Shown: positions 10,653 to 21,321 of the stretch, in pieces
Layout of the letters: each line of letters begins with the position of its first letter
How positions within the stretch are numbered: position 1 is the stretch's first letter
From: Prunus persica
Taxonomy: Eukaryota; Streptophyta; Magnoliopsida; Rosales; Rosaceae
Direction: 5' to 3'
Assembly (NCBI RefSeq): GCF_000346465.2
Contig: NC_034009.1
Location: 42,045,897 to 42,109,896 of the forward strand
DNA: 64,000 bases
The notes under the pieces: generated by a model
Told to the model about the DNA's origin: nothing
Seen by the model: the letters and a program-made list of their open reading frames with translations, nothing else
The model's database searches: none
Position numbers and translations under genes: made by a program

Positions 10653-10867
10653 ACCTCAGGAGTGGTTTTGTCTAATTATCTTCTCTGCATATCCAAAACT
10701 AATTTAATGCTAAAAAGGGTTATAAAGGTATTTCATCTTATTAATTAAATTAAAAAATATACAATTGTTTATTTTTGGGTTTCTTTTGGGTATATTTATA
10801 AAGATTAAATGGTATAGGGTATATTTATAGTTTCATGTCTAGAAATGGGTATTTCACTAATTTTGTA

Positions 10868-10876
10868 TACAATTTA
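10868..10876. repeat. Right 9-bp target-site duplication of the Mutator-like element
   Basis: Exact second copy of TACAATTTA, also present at 7,125-7,133. Confidence 0.75.
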
Positions 10877-10906
10877 TCATAGTAAATATATATATATATA
10901 TATTTT

Positions 10907-11275
10907 TGGAGATTCACTATTGTACCCAATATAGGGGCCCAAATTTAAAATATATAAATTTAAAAAAACCCCCCACATGAAATGGACTTTAAAAACACAC
11001 ACAAAACTTATTTACAACATAATAAAGAGGCTTTGAACTTCATATAAATTACAAAACTATCATTGATTTCTTAAAACAAGCTCAACCTCGAAACCTCATA
11101 AAAAAAAATTCAAAACACTCAATAGGGTATCAAAGTAATTTAATAATCAAAATTAAATTCAATATGATCAGCTGTCATTTTTGGGGATTTTTTGAGTTTG
11201 TTTATAGAAATTAAATGGTATAGGGTTTATCTATATCATTTGTGCTAAGAATAGATATATAACTAAATATCTCTT
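10907..11275. mobile_element. Short non-autonomous relative of the Mutator-like element
   Basis: The left end (GGAGATTCACTATTGTACCC, then AATATAGGGGCCC) matches the start of the 7,134 element and of the repeat at 28,350. The right end keeps the family words for a minus-strand CCCTATACCATTTAAT and TTTATAAA. The internal part is only about 370 bp, with no coding frame. I could not find a clean 9-bp duplication, so the borders are approximate. Confidence 0.5.
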
Positions 11276-11289
11276 CTTTTTTCTTTTTT

Positions 11290-12629
11290 GAAAATAAAGC
11301 CGCATATTCGCACATATCCTCCTCACACACCTACATAGTCAATCGTAAGACCTCTCTCCTAAGGCTCCTCCCAGTTTTTGGTCAATATTATCATCACCAT
11401 TAATGCTGTTGTTAGTTCCATCATTGTCGTAGAATGGACCCAAACCAATAACAATAAGGTCGCAGTCTGTTGCCAATATAATATTCCATTGACGTTGTGT
11501 TTACTAATTAGGAATTCGAATTCGAATCAGGAATTGAATTTAAATTATGGAGAATTTGTATGTTTACTTCACATCAGAGAATTAAAAAGTAAATGGGCCC
11601 CATACAAAATTAGGAATTGAATTGCTAATTTTGGAGGAATTCAATTCTTGGGTGGGAGGTGGTATTCTAATTCATGGAGAAGTAACTCATTAAGAATTCA
11701 TCTTTTTTACCTATAATATCCTCACACAATTTTAAAATTTTCAAAATTTCCATCTACTTTAACCCAACAACGAGGACATTTTAGTAATTAGCACCACTCC
11801 TACTACAATTCCATATGATTTAGTAAACAACTTCAGTAGAAATCTAAAATCCTGAATCTAAGTCTCATCAATCTAGTTTGGTAAACAACTTCAATAGGAA
11901 TCCGTAATCTAACTCCTCCTCAATTCAATTTCTCCTAATTCGATTACGGATTAATAAACATGACATGAATGCAAAGGACTCACGGAGGCAAAGTAAATAA
12001 AAGTGGTGTCAGGACGAGACAATTGATTTTTTCCACTTACCAGTGTCTCGGAAGAGAAGATCGCCACATTTAATTTGAAGGTATCACATTTCTCTTCATC
12101 ATCTGAATCATGATTTGCAAATTCAACAGTTCGAAGAATTCTCACAACCGTGTACGTACACTCAACATTAAGCTGGATGTTGTTTCCTTTCCAATAGTCT
12201 TCCTCACATTTATAGTTAGGAACATTGCAGATGAAACCCACTCGGACCCTCTCGTGACGTCGACTTGGGGTGGGAGAAGATCAACCCATTGCATGGTATA
12301 TGCATTGCAGATGTAGTAATCACGTTGATAATCCTTGCTTGTTGTGCAGCATAAAACTAAGTCATTATATGTCGCTACCACAACTGACTTTCCCATCAAA
12401 CCGTGAAATGTGAATCTTTTGAGCACAGGAGTTAAACTCGATTACATATTAGGGTATTTTTGGGTAGATCAAGCTCATGAGTCTCAAGAAATTTACTGAA
12501 AATTTCTGCTTTAAGTAGTAAATGGGGTGTATACGGAACGACTTAAATTCACAGTCCCGCGTATATCGCCATAACAAAAATAAGATGGAAACAAAATAGT
12601 TGAACACAAAACAGAACATATTAGGGGTA
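11290..12629 (-). pseudogene. Scrambled F-box pseudogene fragments
   Basis: Positions 11,290-11,495 and 11,965-12,425 align in order with F-box coding positions about 1,229-1,880, with small indels and stops. Positions 12,460-12,629 align with about 590-760, the 3' flank of that gene. In the intact gene the 3' flank lies on the other side of the coding part, so the order is swapped here. This is what remains if the fragment spans the junction of two tandem copies. The F-box motif itself is absent. The homology ends abruptly at 12,629, where LTR sequence starts. The longest frames (about 95 codons) are relics and not expected to function. Confidence 0.75.
11496..11964. mobile_element. About 470-bp insertion in the F-box pseudogene, MITE-like
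   Basis: The F-box alignment is interrupted exactly here and resumes on the other side. The ends show a weak inverted repeat: TGTTTACTAATTAGGAATTC at the left against TGTTTATTAATCCG read inward from the right. The interior repeats related GGAATT/AATTCC and TAGTAAACAAC words. No coding frame. I could not define a clean target duplication, so the superfamily is open. Confidence 0.5.
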
Positions 12630-13733
12630 TGGAAAATGAAAACATTAGTGATGGGGTATCCGAAGGATAAATGTACCAGATGGGGACATAGGGCAGTGAG
12701 GCCGATAGGGATTACGTACTGGGTACAATTTTTGAAGGATAATCAAGATATGAAATAATGATGTGACATGATTTGGATTGTGTATCTTTTTATTATATTT
12801 TCGAGAGTGTAAAATGACATTGCTTGACTTGCATATTACATAATCTACTCATTGAGCGGTGGTTTGCTCATCCCTCACATATTTTGTTTTCTCAGATTAA
12901 TTAGTGGGCCAAACAAAGATGAAATCAGAGAAGTTGGATTAGTTTAGAGTGATAAAGTTTTATTTATATCTTGTATACTTGTAAGATTACTATTATTTTA
13001 TATATATATAAAGGTAATGTATTTTAACCAATTTTTCAGTATTTTATTTTATTTCGTTCAATTCACGCACCCTGATTCATGAAAATTCTTTATTTTCGGA
13101 TCGGGGCGTGACAAATGGTATCAGAGCCCATGGATTAGATACCCCTGGGGAAGAAATGTGATTTAATCTCAGTAAATTTTGAGGACGCAATTTTTTTTTA
13201 AGGAGGGTAGATTGTGAAAACCTTTTTTATTTATTTTTAAACTATATAAATTATTGTACATACTACATATTAATTATTTATGAATTTTTCTTATTTAAAT
13301 ATTTATTGTGAAGACTTATATGTTATTAAATCTTAAACCTAGTATGAGATTATTCCTTTAGTTGAAAGATGGTACCATTCTTGTTTTCCACGTGTAGAGA
13401 TTTGTAATTGGTTTTAATCAAGTCATCATTGCCATGCCACCTTGTATGCTAGTAACAAGTGGTGTTGTGATATCATTAGCCAAAGGGGGATGAATCACAT
13501 TATTCTAATCATCATTGCCATATCACCTTGCATGCTAGTAACAAGTGATGTTGTGATATCATTGGCCAAAGGGGGATGAGTCACAATATTCCCTTATCTT
13601 TTGGTGATTTAAAATATTATATATATAAATATTATTTGGTTGCATCCGTAGCTTCTCTTATAAGTATCATCATTCCTTACTTCAATCATTCATTCCAATT
13701 ATTTAGAATAGATTTTTCCACCATGAAGTAGTG

Positions 13734-13773
<40 letters not shown>

Positions 13774-14501
13774 GATGAAGAACGTGTTTGTTTGTCTTGC
13801 AATATTTCATACTTGTCATGGTGAGTTGGTTATGTAATGTGTTCTAAAAGTTCTTATTTTGTGATAAATGTGAAAATCATGGATTTATTCTATTTACAAA
13901 TCTCTCTCTATTTTCAAGTCAAGCATGTCTAATTTGTGCAATATTTCACACAATATATATTATTTGGAGTTTTTATGAAGTACGTACTATTCATGGAACA
14001 TGAAAACTTCAGTGACAAGGTATCCGAAGGATAAACGTACCAGACGGAGACATAGGGCAATGAGGCCGATAAGGGTAAAGTGTTGGGTACAATTTGTGAA
14101 GGATAACCAATATTTGAAGTAATGATGTGACATGATTTGGATTTTGTATCTTTTTATTATATTTTCTAGAATATGTAAAATGACATTGCTTGACTAGCAT
14201 ATTACATAATCTACTCACTGAGCGGTGGTTTGCTCTTCCCTCGCCTATTTTGTTTTTTTTTTTATAAATTAATTAGTGGGCCAAACAAAGACGAAATCCG
14301 AGAAGTTGGATTAGTTTATAATGATAAAGTTTTATTTATATCTTGTAAACTTGTAAGATTACTACTTCTTTTTTTTTTCTTTTTTTTTGGGGTATAAGGG
14401 TAATGTATTTTAACCAATTTTTTCAGTATTTTTATTTTATTTCGTTCAATTCAAGCACTGTGATTCAGGAATATTCTTTATTTTCGAATAGAGGAGTGAC
14501 A
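12630..14501 (+). mobile_element. Internally deleted, 5'-truncated Ty3/gypsy-like LTR retrotransposon
   Basis: Positions 12,630-13,113 match 13,994-14,501, which is the 3' part of an LTR. The first copy ends TGACA and is followed two bases later by TGGTATCAGAGC (13,116-13,127), the classic initiator-Met tRNA primer site. Only about 85 bp further on is a GAGGACGC stretch and a purine tract AGGAGGGTAG (13,201-13,210), typical of the end of gypsy internal DNA. Next comes TGTGAAAACC, the start of a full 3' LTR (13,213-14,501, 1,289 bp, TG...CA). Gag and pol are therefore gone, and the 5' LTR has lost about 780 bp at the F-box junction. The LTR contains an 86-bp tandem duplication (13,424-13,590) and a GA microsatellite (13,739-13,768). 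No target duplication was found, as expected after truncation. Confidence 0.75.
13116..13127 (+). other. Primer binding site (initiator-Met tRNA type)
   Basis: TGGTATCAGAGC, two bases downstream of the 5' LTR end TGACA, as in most plant LTR retrotransposons. Confidence 0.8.
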
Positions 14502-14778
14502 GTCTTAAATCCAATTCCTACAAAGCCGAGTTGTCTATCAATCAAGTAAGCCTGGTGAAAACGGGGTAGATTCAAGGAAATGTCGAGTGAAACTATCATG
14601 TTGTGTTGGATGATCTCTTTTACTTCAGTTTTACATTTCACTTTAGACTATTCAAAAGAAAATTTCTATCCTGGTTTTCTTTAGGGTGGTTACTAGGGTC
14701 GTTGATGTCTGAGCTAGTCATTCACAAATAATAAGTAAATATTCGAGTATGGGATTAGCTGAGATGAACGATAAATTT
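14502..14778. other. Spacer without recognisable features
   Basis: Sequence between the LTR end and the repeat-gene cluster. I see no frame or repeat that I can support. Confidence 0.4.
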
Positions 14779-16825
14779 TCATATACAAGTACAAAACCAG
14801 TTCATCATTACAACCTTTTTTTCAAAGACAATATCCTCAAAAACCATGAAATTTAAGCGAAGGCAATTATCGTTAAGCATGTTTAATCTCTTTTGGCAAT
14901 TCGGGATGCCCTCGACGAATTTCCCAAAAATGTGCGTGTAAATGTTACCAACAGCAGTGAAACCATACAAAAAAGTATTGCACAAATATTAGAACTCTAC
15001 ATAAATCCAAATAAATAAAATGTTTAAATTGAAACAGATACCCACACGAACTAACAGGTTGTTCTTCAATTCCTGCAAGCTCCATACATCGCCAAAATAA
15101 CCATCTTTGATAAACTTATTCAGAATGTTTTCATTGTTACTCACAAAGCTGTCAGCATTGTTCCAGGAGATGAATTGAGTGATATTAGACTCCACCACCC
15201 AATACAAACAAATCGGTAAACCAAGCTTTACCGCCAGAAATTGACGTTTGGCAAACTTGCACAGACGTAACAGCTCGATTGTGGCTTTGTTACGGCAAAT
15301 GACGGTGACTTCGGCATATTTTATTGCATCAGCTATAGCTATAGTTACAGCGGCGGATTCTTGTTTTATGGTTGCTTCGTCCGGCTCAATGGCAAACCAG
15401 ATAAACATAAGTTGCTTTCTCGGTTGTGCTGCCATAAACGCATTCTAAGCATCTTCAAGAAGCTCACTTGCCAATTGAATATCTTGGTAAGAAGTTGCAC
15501 TATTATTCTCCTCTACCTCAATCCAGTCATTGAAGCCCTTCATAGACGAAGGCCAATCAAGCACAAGAACGCCATTGCGAAGCGTGTGGCGGAGGAGAAG
15601 ATCCAACTTGAGTTCCAACTAGATTTTGTGGTGGAGCCTGTGGCAAAGCCGAAGATCTAACTGGAGCTTGTGGCAAAGCTAAAAATAGTGCCGAAGCACG
15701 TGGGGAGCCCAAGATCCAACTAGGATTCATGGCGGAGCCCAAGATCACACTAGAGTTTATGGGGGTGGAAGAGCAAAAGATTTCATTGGGGCTTATGCTT
15801 GAGCCAAAGATTGCGACGGAGCCCTAGGCGGAGACCGAGATCCAACTTGTGTTTGTAGCGAACGCGACAGTCGTGGAGACTATGGCCAAAGTAAAGATTG
15901 CACCAGAAGAGGCGTTGGAGCCTAAGATACAACTGGAGTTCATGGAGGAGCCCAAGATTACTCTAGAGTCGAAGATTGCGCCAGAGCCCGTAACTAAGCC
16001 AAAGATCCAACTGGTGAAGTCGAAGATAGCGCCAGAGCTGGTGGTGCAACCGAAGATCCAACGTGAGTCTGTGGCAGAGTCGAAGATAGTAGAGGCTATG
16101 GTGGAGTGGATGATTGTGAAGGCTATAGCGGAGGTGAAGATAGCACTAAAGGCGGCGTAGGATCCCAAGATCGCATTGGTGGCCACGGCATATCCGAAGA
16201 TGGCACCGAATGCTGTGCTAAACGACGTGGATTAAGCCATGAAAATTGAGGCTTGGGTTGAGGATGTGGGAGCAGGGGAAAGGCACTCTTGCAGCAATAG
16301 GATTAGCTCATGCCTTCAGCCAAGCTTCAAATCCTTCTATATTGTAAAGGAAAAATATAACAAGAGGCTTCGGCGAAGAAGATGACGACACTGAAGGTTA
16401 GGGACGCTGTGTTAGAGTCAAATATTGCGGATTGAGAGATGTAAAGGGAAGCTTGGGCTAAGGAGGTGGAAGCAGGGGAAAGGCACCCTTACAGCAATAT
16501 GATCGGCTCTTGCCTTCAACCAAGCTTCAAATCCTTATATATTATTAGGGAAAGATGATATGGGAGGTATCGGCGGAGGGGACGAAAACATTAGAGATCG
16601 GGGACGCTGTGTTAGAGACAAATGTCGCGGATTGAGCCATGTAAAAGGAGGGTTGGGCTGAGGAGGTAGGAGCGGGGGACGGGTCACCCTTGCAACAATA
16701 GGATCAGCTTCTACTTTCAACCAAGCTTTAAATCCTTCTATATTGTTAGGGAATGATGATACTAGAGGCTTTGACGGAGGAGATGATGACATTAGAGGTT
16801 GAGGATTCCTATCATTCTCTGCCAT
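14779..16825 (-). pseudogene. Proline-rich repeat gene, copy 1 (decayed, unrecognised family)
   Basis: The minus-strand start is ATG at 16,825 (MAENDRNPQPL). Repeats of about 65 residues follow, each with SSFPNNIEGFKAWLK, then IVARV, PPLLPPQPNPPFTWLNPRHL. The frame is cut by TAA in the second unit near 16,535. Further on (16,190-15,540) lies a shorter Ala/Ser-rich repeat (SSGAIF, SCILGS words), then a conserved-looking domain. That domain begins FNDWIEVEENNS, passes through an in-frame TAG near 15,447 and continues as NAFMAAQPRKQLMFIWFAIE to about 14,990. A possible final exon ends near 14,779. The last domain has a pattern (QESAAVTIAIADAIKYAEVT then ICRNKATIELLR) that recalls plant RNase H-like domains; this is a guess. 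With at least two stops it is most likely a pseudogene. Confidence 0.5.
15540..16215. repeat. Degenerate minisatellite inside the proline-rich repeat gene
   Basis: Irregular units of roughly 24-48 bp around GAGCCCAAGATCCAACT and GCCAGAGC words. Both strands are partly open; the minus frame (SSGAIF/ILGSSMNSS) lines up with the host gene, while the plus frame (EPKIQLEF, KIAPEPV) is probably a shadow. Confidence 0.55.
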
Positions 16826-19190
16826 CTGGAAAAGGAGTTTTGACTTTTCAATCTTGATCAATTTCCCTCTAAAAAATTTTGTATCACTTGGTGTATTTAT
16901 TGAAGAGATTGATTTTTCATATAGCCTTGGTACATATGAAGATGAGCCAGTTTGTTTTCAATGTGAGATAATATACTGTAACCCAATTCAATTGGGCAGG
17001 AAACAAGGTCACATTTAAAGTAAAAAACCCGATTTAGACTATGAGCCATCTTTTGTACAAAATTAAAAATAAATAAAAAAATCTTTGAAGAGAATGATTT
17101 TTCTTGAGAAATAAAGGACATGCATTACTAACAATTTTAGTTCTATTACTTAGCATTTATCTCAAATCCTTCTATATTGTCAGGGAAAGATGATATAGGA
17201 GGCTTCAAAGGAGGAGACGACGGCACTAGAGGTTGGGGATGTTGTGCTAGAGTCAAATGTCACGGATTGAGCCATGTAAAGAGAGGCGTGGGCTGAGAAT
17301 GTGGGAGTGGGGGAAAGGGCACTCTTGCAGCAATAAGATAAACAATAACTCCCCCCCCCCCCCCCCCCCCCCGAACACAGCGTACAACTTTCATCGTACT
17401 GTGCTCTCTAAAGAGCAACTATTCTCAAAATCTTTACTCATGTCTTCTCCCAAGCTTCAAATTCTTCTATATTGGTAAGGAAAGATGATACGAAAGGCTT
17501 CGACGGAGGAGATGACGGCACTGGAGGTTGAGGATGCTTTGTTAAAGTTAAATGTCGCAGATTGAGCCTTGTAAAAGGAGGCTTGGGCTGAGGAAGTGGG
17601 AGCGGGGGAAGGGGCACCCTAGCAGCAATACAATCGGCTCATGCCTTCAGCCAAGCTTCAAATCCTTCCATATTGTTAGAGAATGATAATACAAGATGCT
17701 TTGGTGGAGGGGACGACGGTACTAGAGGTTAGGGATTCTTATCCTTCTCTGCCATCTTAAAAATGGGTTTTAACTTTTGAATCTTGATTGTTTAAATTTT
17801 GAATCTTGATCGATTTCCCTCTAAAAGATTTTCTATCGCTTGGTGTATTTATCGAAGAGATTGATTTTTCTTGTAGCTTTGGTACATTTGAATATGAGCC
17901 AATTTGTTTTCCATGTGAGATAATATATTGTAGCCCAGTTCAATTGGGCAGGAAACAAGGTCACATTTGCAATAAAAAGCCTGGTTTGGACTTTTGAGCC
18001 ATATTTTGTACAAAATTAAAAATTAAAAAAAAAATCTTTGAAGTGATTGATTTTTCTTGGGGAATAGGGGACACATACTACTAACAATTTTAGTGATATA
18101 ACTATTACTTAGCATTTATATCAAATCATTCTATATTGTTAGGGAAAGACAATACGAGAGGCTTCGGCGAAGGAGACGACGACACTGGAGGTTGGGGATG
18201 CTATGCTAGATTCAAATCTCGCAGATTGAGCCATATAAAGGGAGCCTTGGGCTGAAGAGTTGGGAGCAGGACCCTTGCAGTAATAGGATCGACTCCTGCC
18301 TTTAGCCAAGCTTCAAATTGTTTTATATTGTTAGGGAAAGATGATATGGGAGGCTTCAGAGGAAGAAACGACAACACTGGAGGTTGGGGATGTTGTGCTA
18401 GAGTTAAATGTCGCGGATTGCGCCATGTAAAGGGAGGCTTCGGTTAAGGAGGTAGGAGTGAGGGAAGGGGAACCCTTACATCTATAGGATTTGCTCCTGC
18501 CTTTAGCCAAGCTTCAAATCCTATATTATTAGGGAAATATGATAGAGAGAGGTTTCAGCAGAGGAGATGATGGCATTGGAGGTTGGGAACGCTGTACTAT
18601 AGTCAAAATGTTGCGGATTGAGCCATGTAAAGAGAGGCTTGGACTGAGGAGGTGAGAGAGGGGGAAAGGACAATCTTGCAACAATAAGATTTGCTCTTGT
18701 CTTCAGCCAAGCTTCAAATAGTTCTATATTGTTAGGGAAAGATGATATAGGAGGCTTCGACGAAGGAGACGGCGACACTGGAGGTTGAGGACACTGTGCT
18801 AGAGTTAAATATCACGGATTGAACCATGTAAAGGGAAGCTTGGGCTGAGGAGGTGGAGGGGGGAATGGGCACCCTTGCAGCAATACAATCGGCTCATGCC
18901 TTCAGCCAAGCTTCAAATCCTTCTATATTGTAGGGAAAAGATGATACGGGAGGCTTTAACAGAGGGGACGAGGCACTAGCAGTTAGGGACACTGTGCTAG
19001 AATCAAATGTCGCGGATTGAGCTATGTAAAGAAAGGTTTGGGCTAAGAAGGTGGGAACAGGGGAAGGGGCACCCTTGCAACAATAGGATCGGCTCATGCC
19101 TTCAACCAAGCTTCAAACCCTTCTATATTGTTAGGGAAAGTTGATACGAGAGACTTTGGCAGAGGAGACGACGAGACTAGAGGTTAGGGA
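16215..19190. repeat. Tandem array of about 200-bp coding repeats in higher-order blocks
   Basis: Anchors AGCCAAGCTTCAAATCCTTC / TATATTGTTAGGGAAAGATG recur at about 16,318, 16,508, 16,718, 17,450, 17,650, 18,305, 18,505, 18,707, 18,902 and 19,102, a spacing of about 190-210 bp. Each unit encodes about 65 residues on the minus strand. Larger blocks are separated by a gene 5' end plus about 350 bp of upstream DNA (16,790-17,165, 17,735-18,130, 19,190-19,500). A run of 22 C at 17,351-17,372 interrupts one unit. Confidence 0.8.
17165..17760 (-). pseudogene. Proline-rich repeat gene, copy 2 (decayed)
   Basis: The 5' end at about 17,754 reads MAEKDKNP and then stops, because the CAA present in copy 1 is TAA here. 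Two to three degenerate 65-residue units follow, broken by further stops and by the poly-C tract. The upstream 350 bp is closely similar to that of copies 1 and 3. It ends in mid-unit at about 17,165, where the upstream DNA of copy 1 is joined directly to the repeat. Confidence 0.55.
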
Positions 19191-19212
19191 TTCCTATCCT
19201 TCTTTGCCATCT
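18130..19212 (-). pseudogene. Proline-rich repeat gene, copy 3 (decayed)
   Basis: The 5' end at about 19,212 reads MAKKDRNP followed by the same early TAA as copy 2. Five to six units of about 200 bp follow (SSFPYNIEGFEAWLKA, TWLNPQHF and similar), with scattered stops and shifts. The longest frames are about 70-85 codons. The copy stops in mid-unit near 18,130 at the same junction type as copy 2. This is probably non-coding now. Confidence 0.55.
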
Positions 19213-19500
19213 TGAAAAAGGGGTTTTGACTTTTGAATCTTGATCGTTTGAATTTTGAATCTTGATCAATGGGCTAGTTTTTTTTCAATGTGAGATAATA
19301 TATTGTAACCCAATTCAATTGGGCAGAAAACAAGGTCACATTTAAAATAAAAAGCCTGGTTTGGACTTTGAGCCTTCTTTTGTACAACATTAAAAATAAA
19401 TAAATAAATCTTTAAAGAGATTGATTTTTCTTGGGAAATAGGGGACATGGACTACTAACAATTTTAGTGATGTAACTATTACTTAGCATTTATATCCATA

Positions 19501-21079
19501 AATGATATTCACTTAGCGGTTGGATCACTTAGTATCATCAAACTTTTTGGGTGCTTGCAATTGTTCTCATTCTTGTTCAATAATATGAATATCTTTAACA
19601 ATTATGAGACATAATTTGTATTGAGTGAACTTTGTCAAATTCTTATGTCGTTGTTATGGTCACGTTTATATTGTTATGCACTTATTTGTTTTACAAATCA
19701 AGCACATGATTTCCTAACATTATAAATAGCACATATTGTAAAAAAAAAAAACATTTCCCTGAAAACAAAAGGTTGTAAAGATTATGAATACTAGCTTTAA
19801 GAGCATCTTCGGTGGACATATGTAAGTTTGGGGCTGTAGAGCCACATTTACATCCCATTTTGCACCTTCGGGATGTAAATGTGGTTTTTACTCCAAATAG
19901 AGTGGATGTAATCCGAGGATATAAGTTTAATTTTCTTGTATGAGTTTGTTTTTGTGTGTTTTTATTTTGTGTTATGTTTATTTGGCTTTTTCAAACAAAT
20001 CGACTGAAATTTTTAAAAATTTCAAGAATGCATGATTTTATCCAATATGAACAGTTAGATTATAAAGAAAATGGTGACTTTATGAATATTTAGATGTGTT
20101 TTCGAATTTTTTGAACCATTCCATGATTTGTGTGTGTGCGTGTTTAATATAATTTGTTTGGGCCTTTTGGGTTAATGCAGCCTTTGGCCTGTGGGAGCTG
20201 ATCTGGCCGTCCGATTTGAAAAGCAAAAGCGGAAAGAAATCTGGACATTTGGTTAATGTAGCCGTTACAAGTGGAAACCAGATTGAATGAAATCTGAGCC
20301 TTCAAATTGTGTTTTTTGGCTAAAAAGAAACCGTTGCAGCTGTAGAATTAGTGGGCTGACGTCATGAGTCCTCTCAGCCAACGAGGAGCCCGCCTATCAC
20401 AAATATCCGGCAACTGTCGCGCGTGGTGCCCGAGTTCCCTCTAGTTTCTCTAATTTTCCATCATTTTATCCTTCTCGGGCAGCTATTGTATATTATATTT
20501 GCATTCCATTTCTCTCTTTTTTTATATATACAAATCACATTATATTTTAATTTAATCTAAATTATGGGGAGAGAATTCGAATTTGAATGCAGAATAAGGA
20601 GCATATCTGTTCTAATTAATTTGACTAAGTTCATATATATTATATTTGCATTCCTTTGCATCTAACACTGAAGCAATTTCCGATCACAAGAAATGTAGAT
20701 ATAGCATACACATGATTTTACACGTGAGCTGCTCTAACCAACTAAAATTTAGTTACTTATGTATAGAACCACAGAAGCATAGTTATGTATATAGTTAGTA
20801 AACGTTCATGAGTTTGAACCAATTGGATTATTTTGACAAAAAATATATTCAATCCAATCCAACGTTGGTTAAGTAATTTTGCAATCTCAACATCAACATC
20901 AATCAAATAGGGTCCAATTCAATGTCAATCAAACATGATTATATCAACTCAACAACTGGTTATTGCTTTTTGACGATGAAGGAAAATAATATTTTTCATT
21001 AAATTTGGATCATCAAACTGTCCAAATGGAAAAATATTTGTGTGAAAGGAAATAACACTATTTTACAATACCCGTTTAT
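19501..21079. other. Intergenic region, probably old transposon sequence
   Basis: No gene found. Positions about 19,800-19,925 begin with GAGCATCTTCGGTGGACATA and contain a self-complementary GGGATGTAAATGTGG word; this sort of start is common in plant repeats, but I cannot assign it. The stretch 20,160-20,450 is locally GC-richer and unrecognised. Confidence 0.35.
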
Positions 21080-21084
21080 ATATA

Positions 21085-21285
21085 TATGTAAATAGTATAG
21101 CCTATACTTGATATTTTTTTTAAACAACTATAGCCGCGGCTTTACTTGGGTAGTTTATTTTTATTTTTTAATAAATAGTATAGCCGTGTGGCTATACGTC
21201 TTTTAAATATAATATACTTAAACAGTATAGCCACACACCTATACTACGGTTTTTGACATGTGGTGCTGAATCGCTAGGCGGGTCT
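21085..21285. repeat. Second, short hairpin-repeat locus (about 4 units)
   Basis: Four units related to the array at 5.26-5.89 kb: ATAGTATAGCC...TATAC forms near 21,097, 21,133, 21,187 and 21,232. After the last unit comes the accompanying GC-rich word GCTAGGCGGGTC, as next to unit 1 of the first array. Two arm changes are compensated (GCCGTGTGGC and GCCACACACC-type cores). Confidence 0.65.
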
Positions 21286-21321
21286 TTTTTTAATTTATTG
21301 ATTTATTTATATAAATAGCTC

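Larger units (their letters stand above)
7134..10867. mobile_element. Mutator-like element carrying captured gene fragments (Pack-MULE)
   Basis: The 3,734-bp element is bounded by an exact 9-bp direct repeat. The ends are degenerate inverted repeats: TTCACTAATATACCC at the left pairs with TTAGTGAAATACCC read inward from the right, followed on both sides by ATTATAAA/CTATAAAT and ACCC words. The same ends recur at 10,907-11,275 and at 28,350, so this is a repeat family. No transposase frame is visible, so it is non-autonomous. Inside are a 27-bp tandem array, at least two exons of an unknown gene, an HSP90 N-terminal fragment, a DUF1645 N-terminal fragment and a CT-rich 5'UTR-like piece. All coding-like pieces read on the minus strand. 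The element type follows from the ends and target duplication; capture is inferred from the mixture of pieces. Confidence 0.75.

Noticed and set aside
13994..14501. Treating 12,630-13,113 and 13,994-14,501 as the two whole LTRs
   Set aside because: No TG start shared at both, no purine tract before 13,994, and a clear purine tract plus TGTG start exists at 13,201-13,216. The longer LTR model fits better.
15849..16160. Plus-strand protein with PKIQLE repeats
   Set aside because: The minus strand frame is consistent with the neighbouring repeat gene; the plus frame has no supporting exon or start context.
17351..17372. Poly-C run as a regulatory or G-quadruplex site
   Set aside because: A single homopolymer inside a decayed repeat; it may even be an assembly-prone tract.
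19800..19925. Defined transposon
   Set aside because: The start word is typical of plant repeats, but I could not find matching ends or target duplications.
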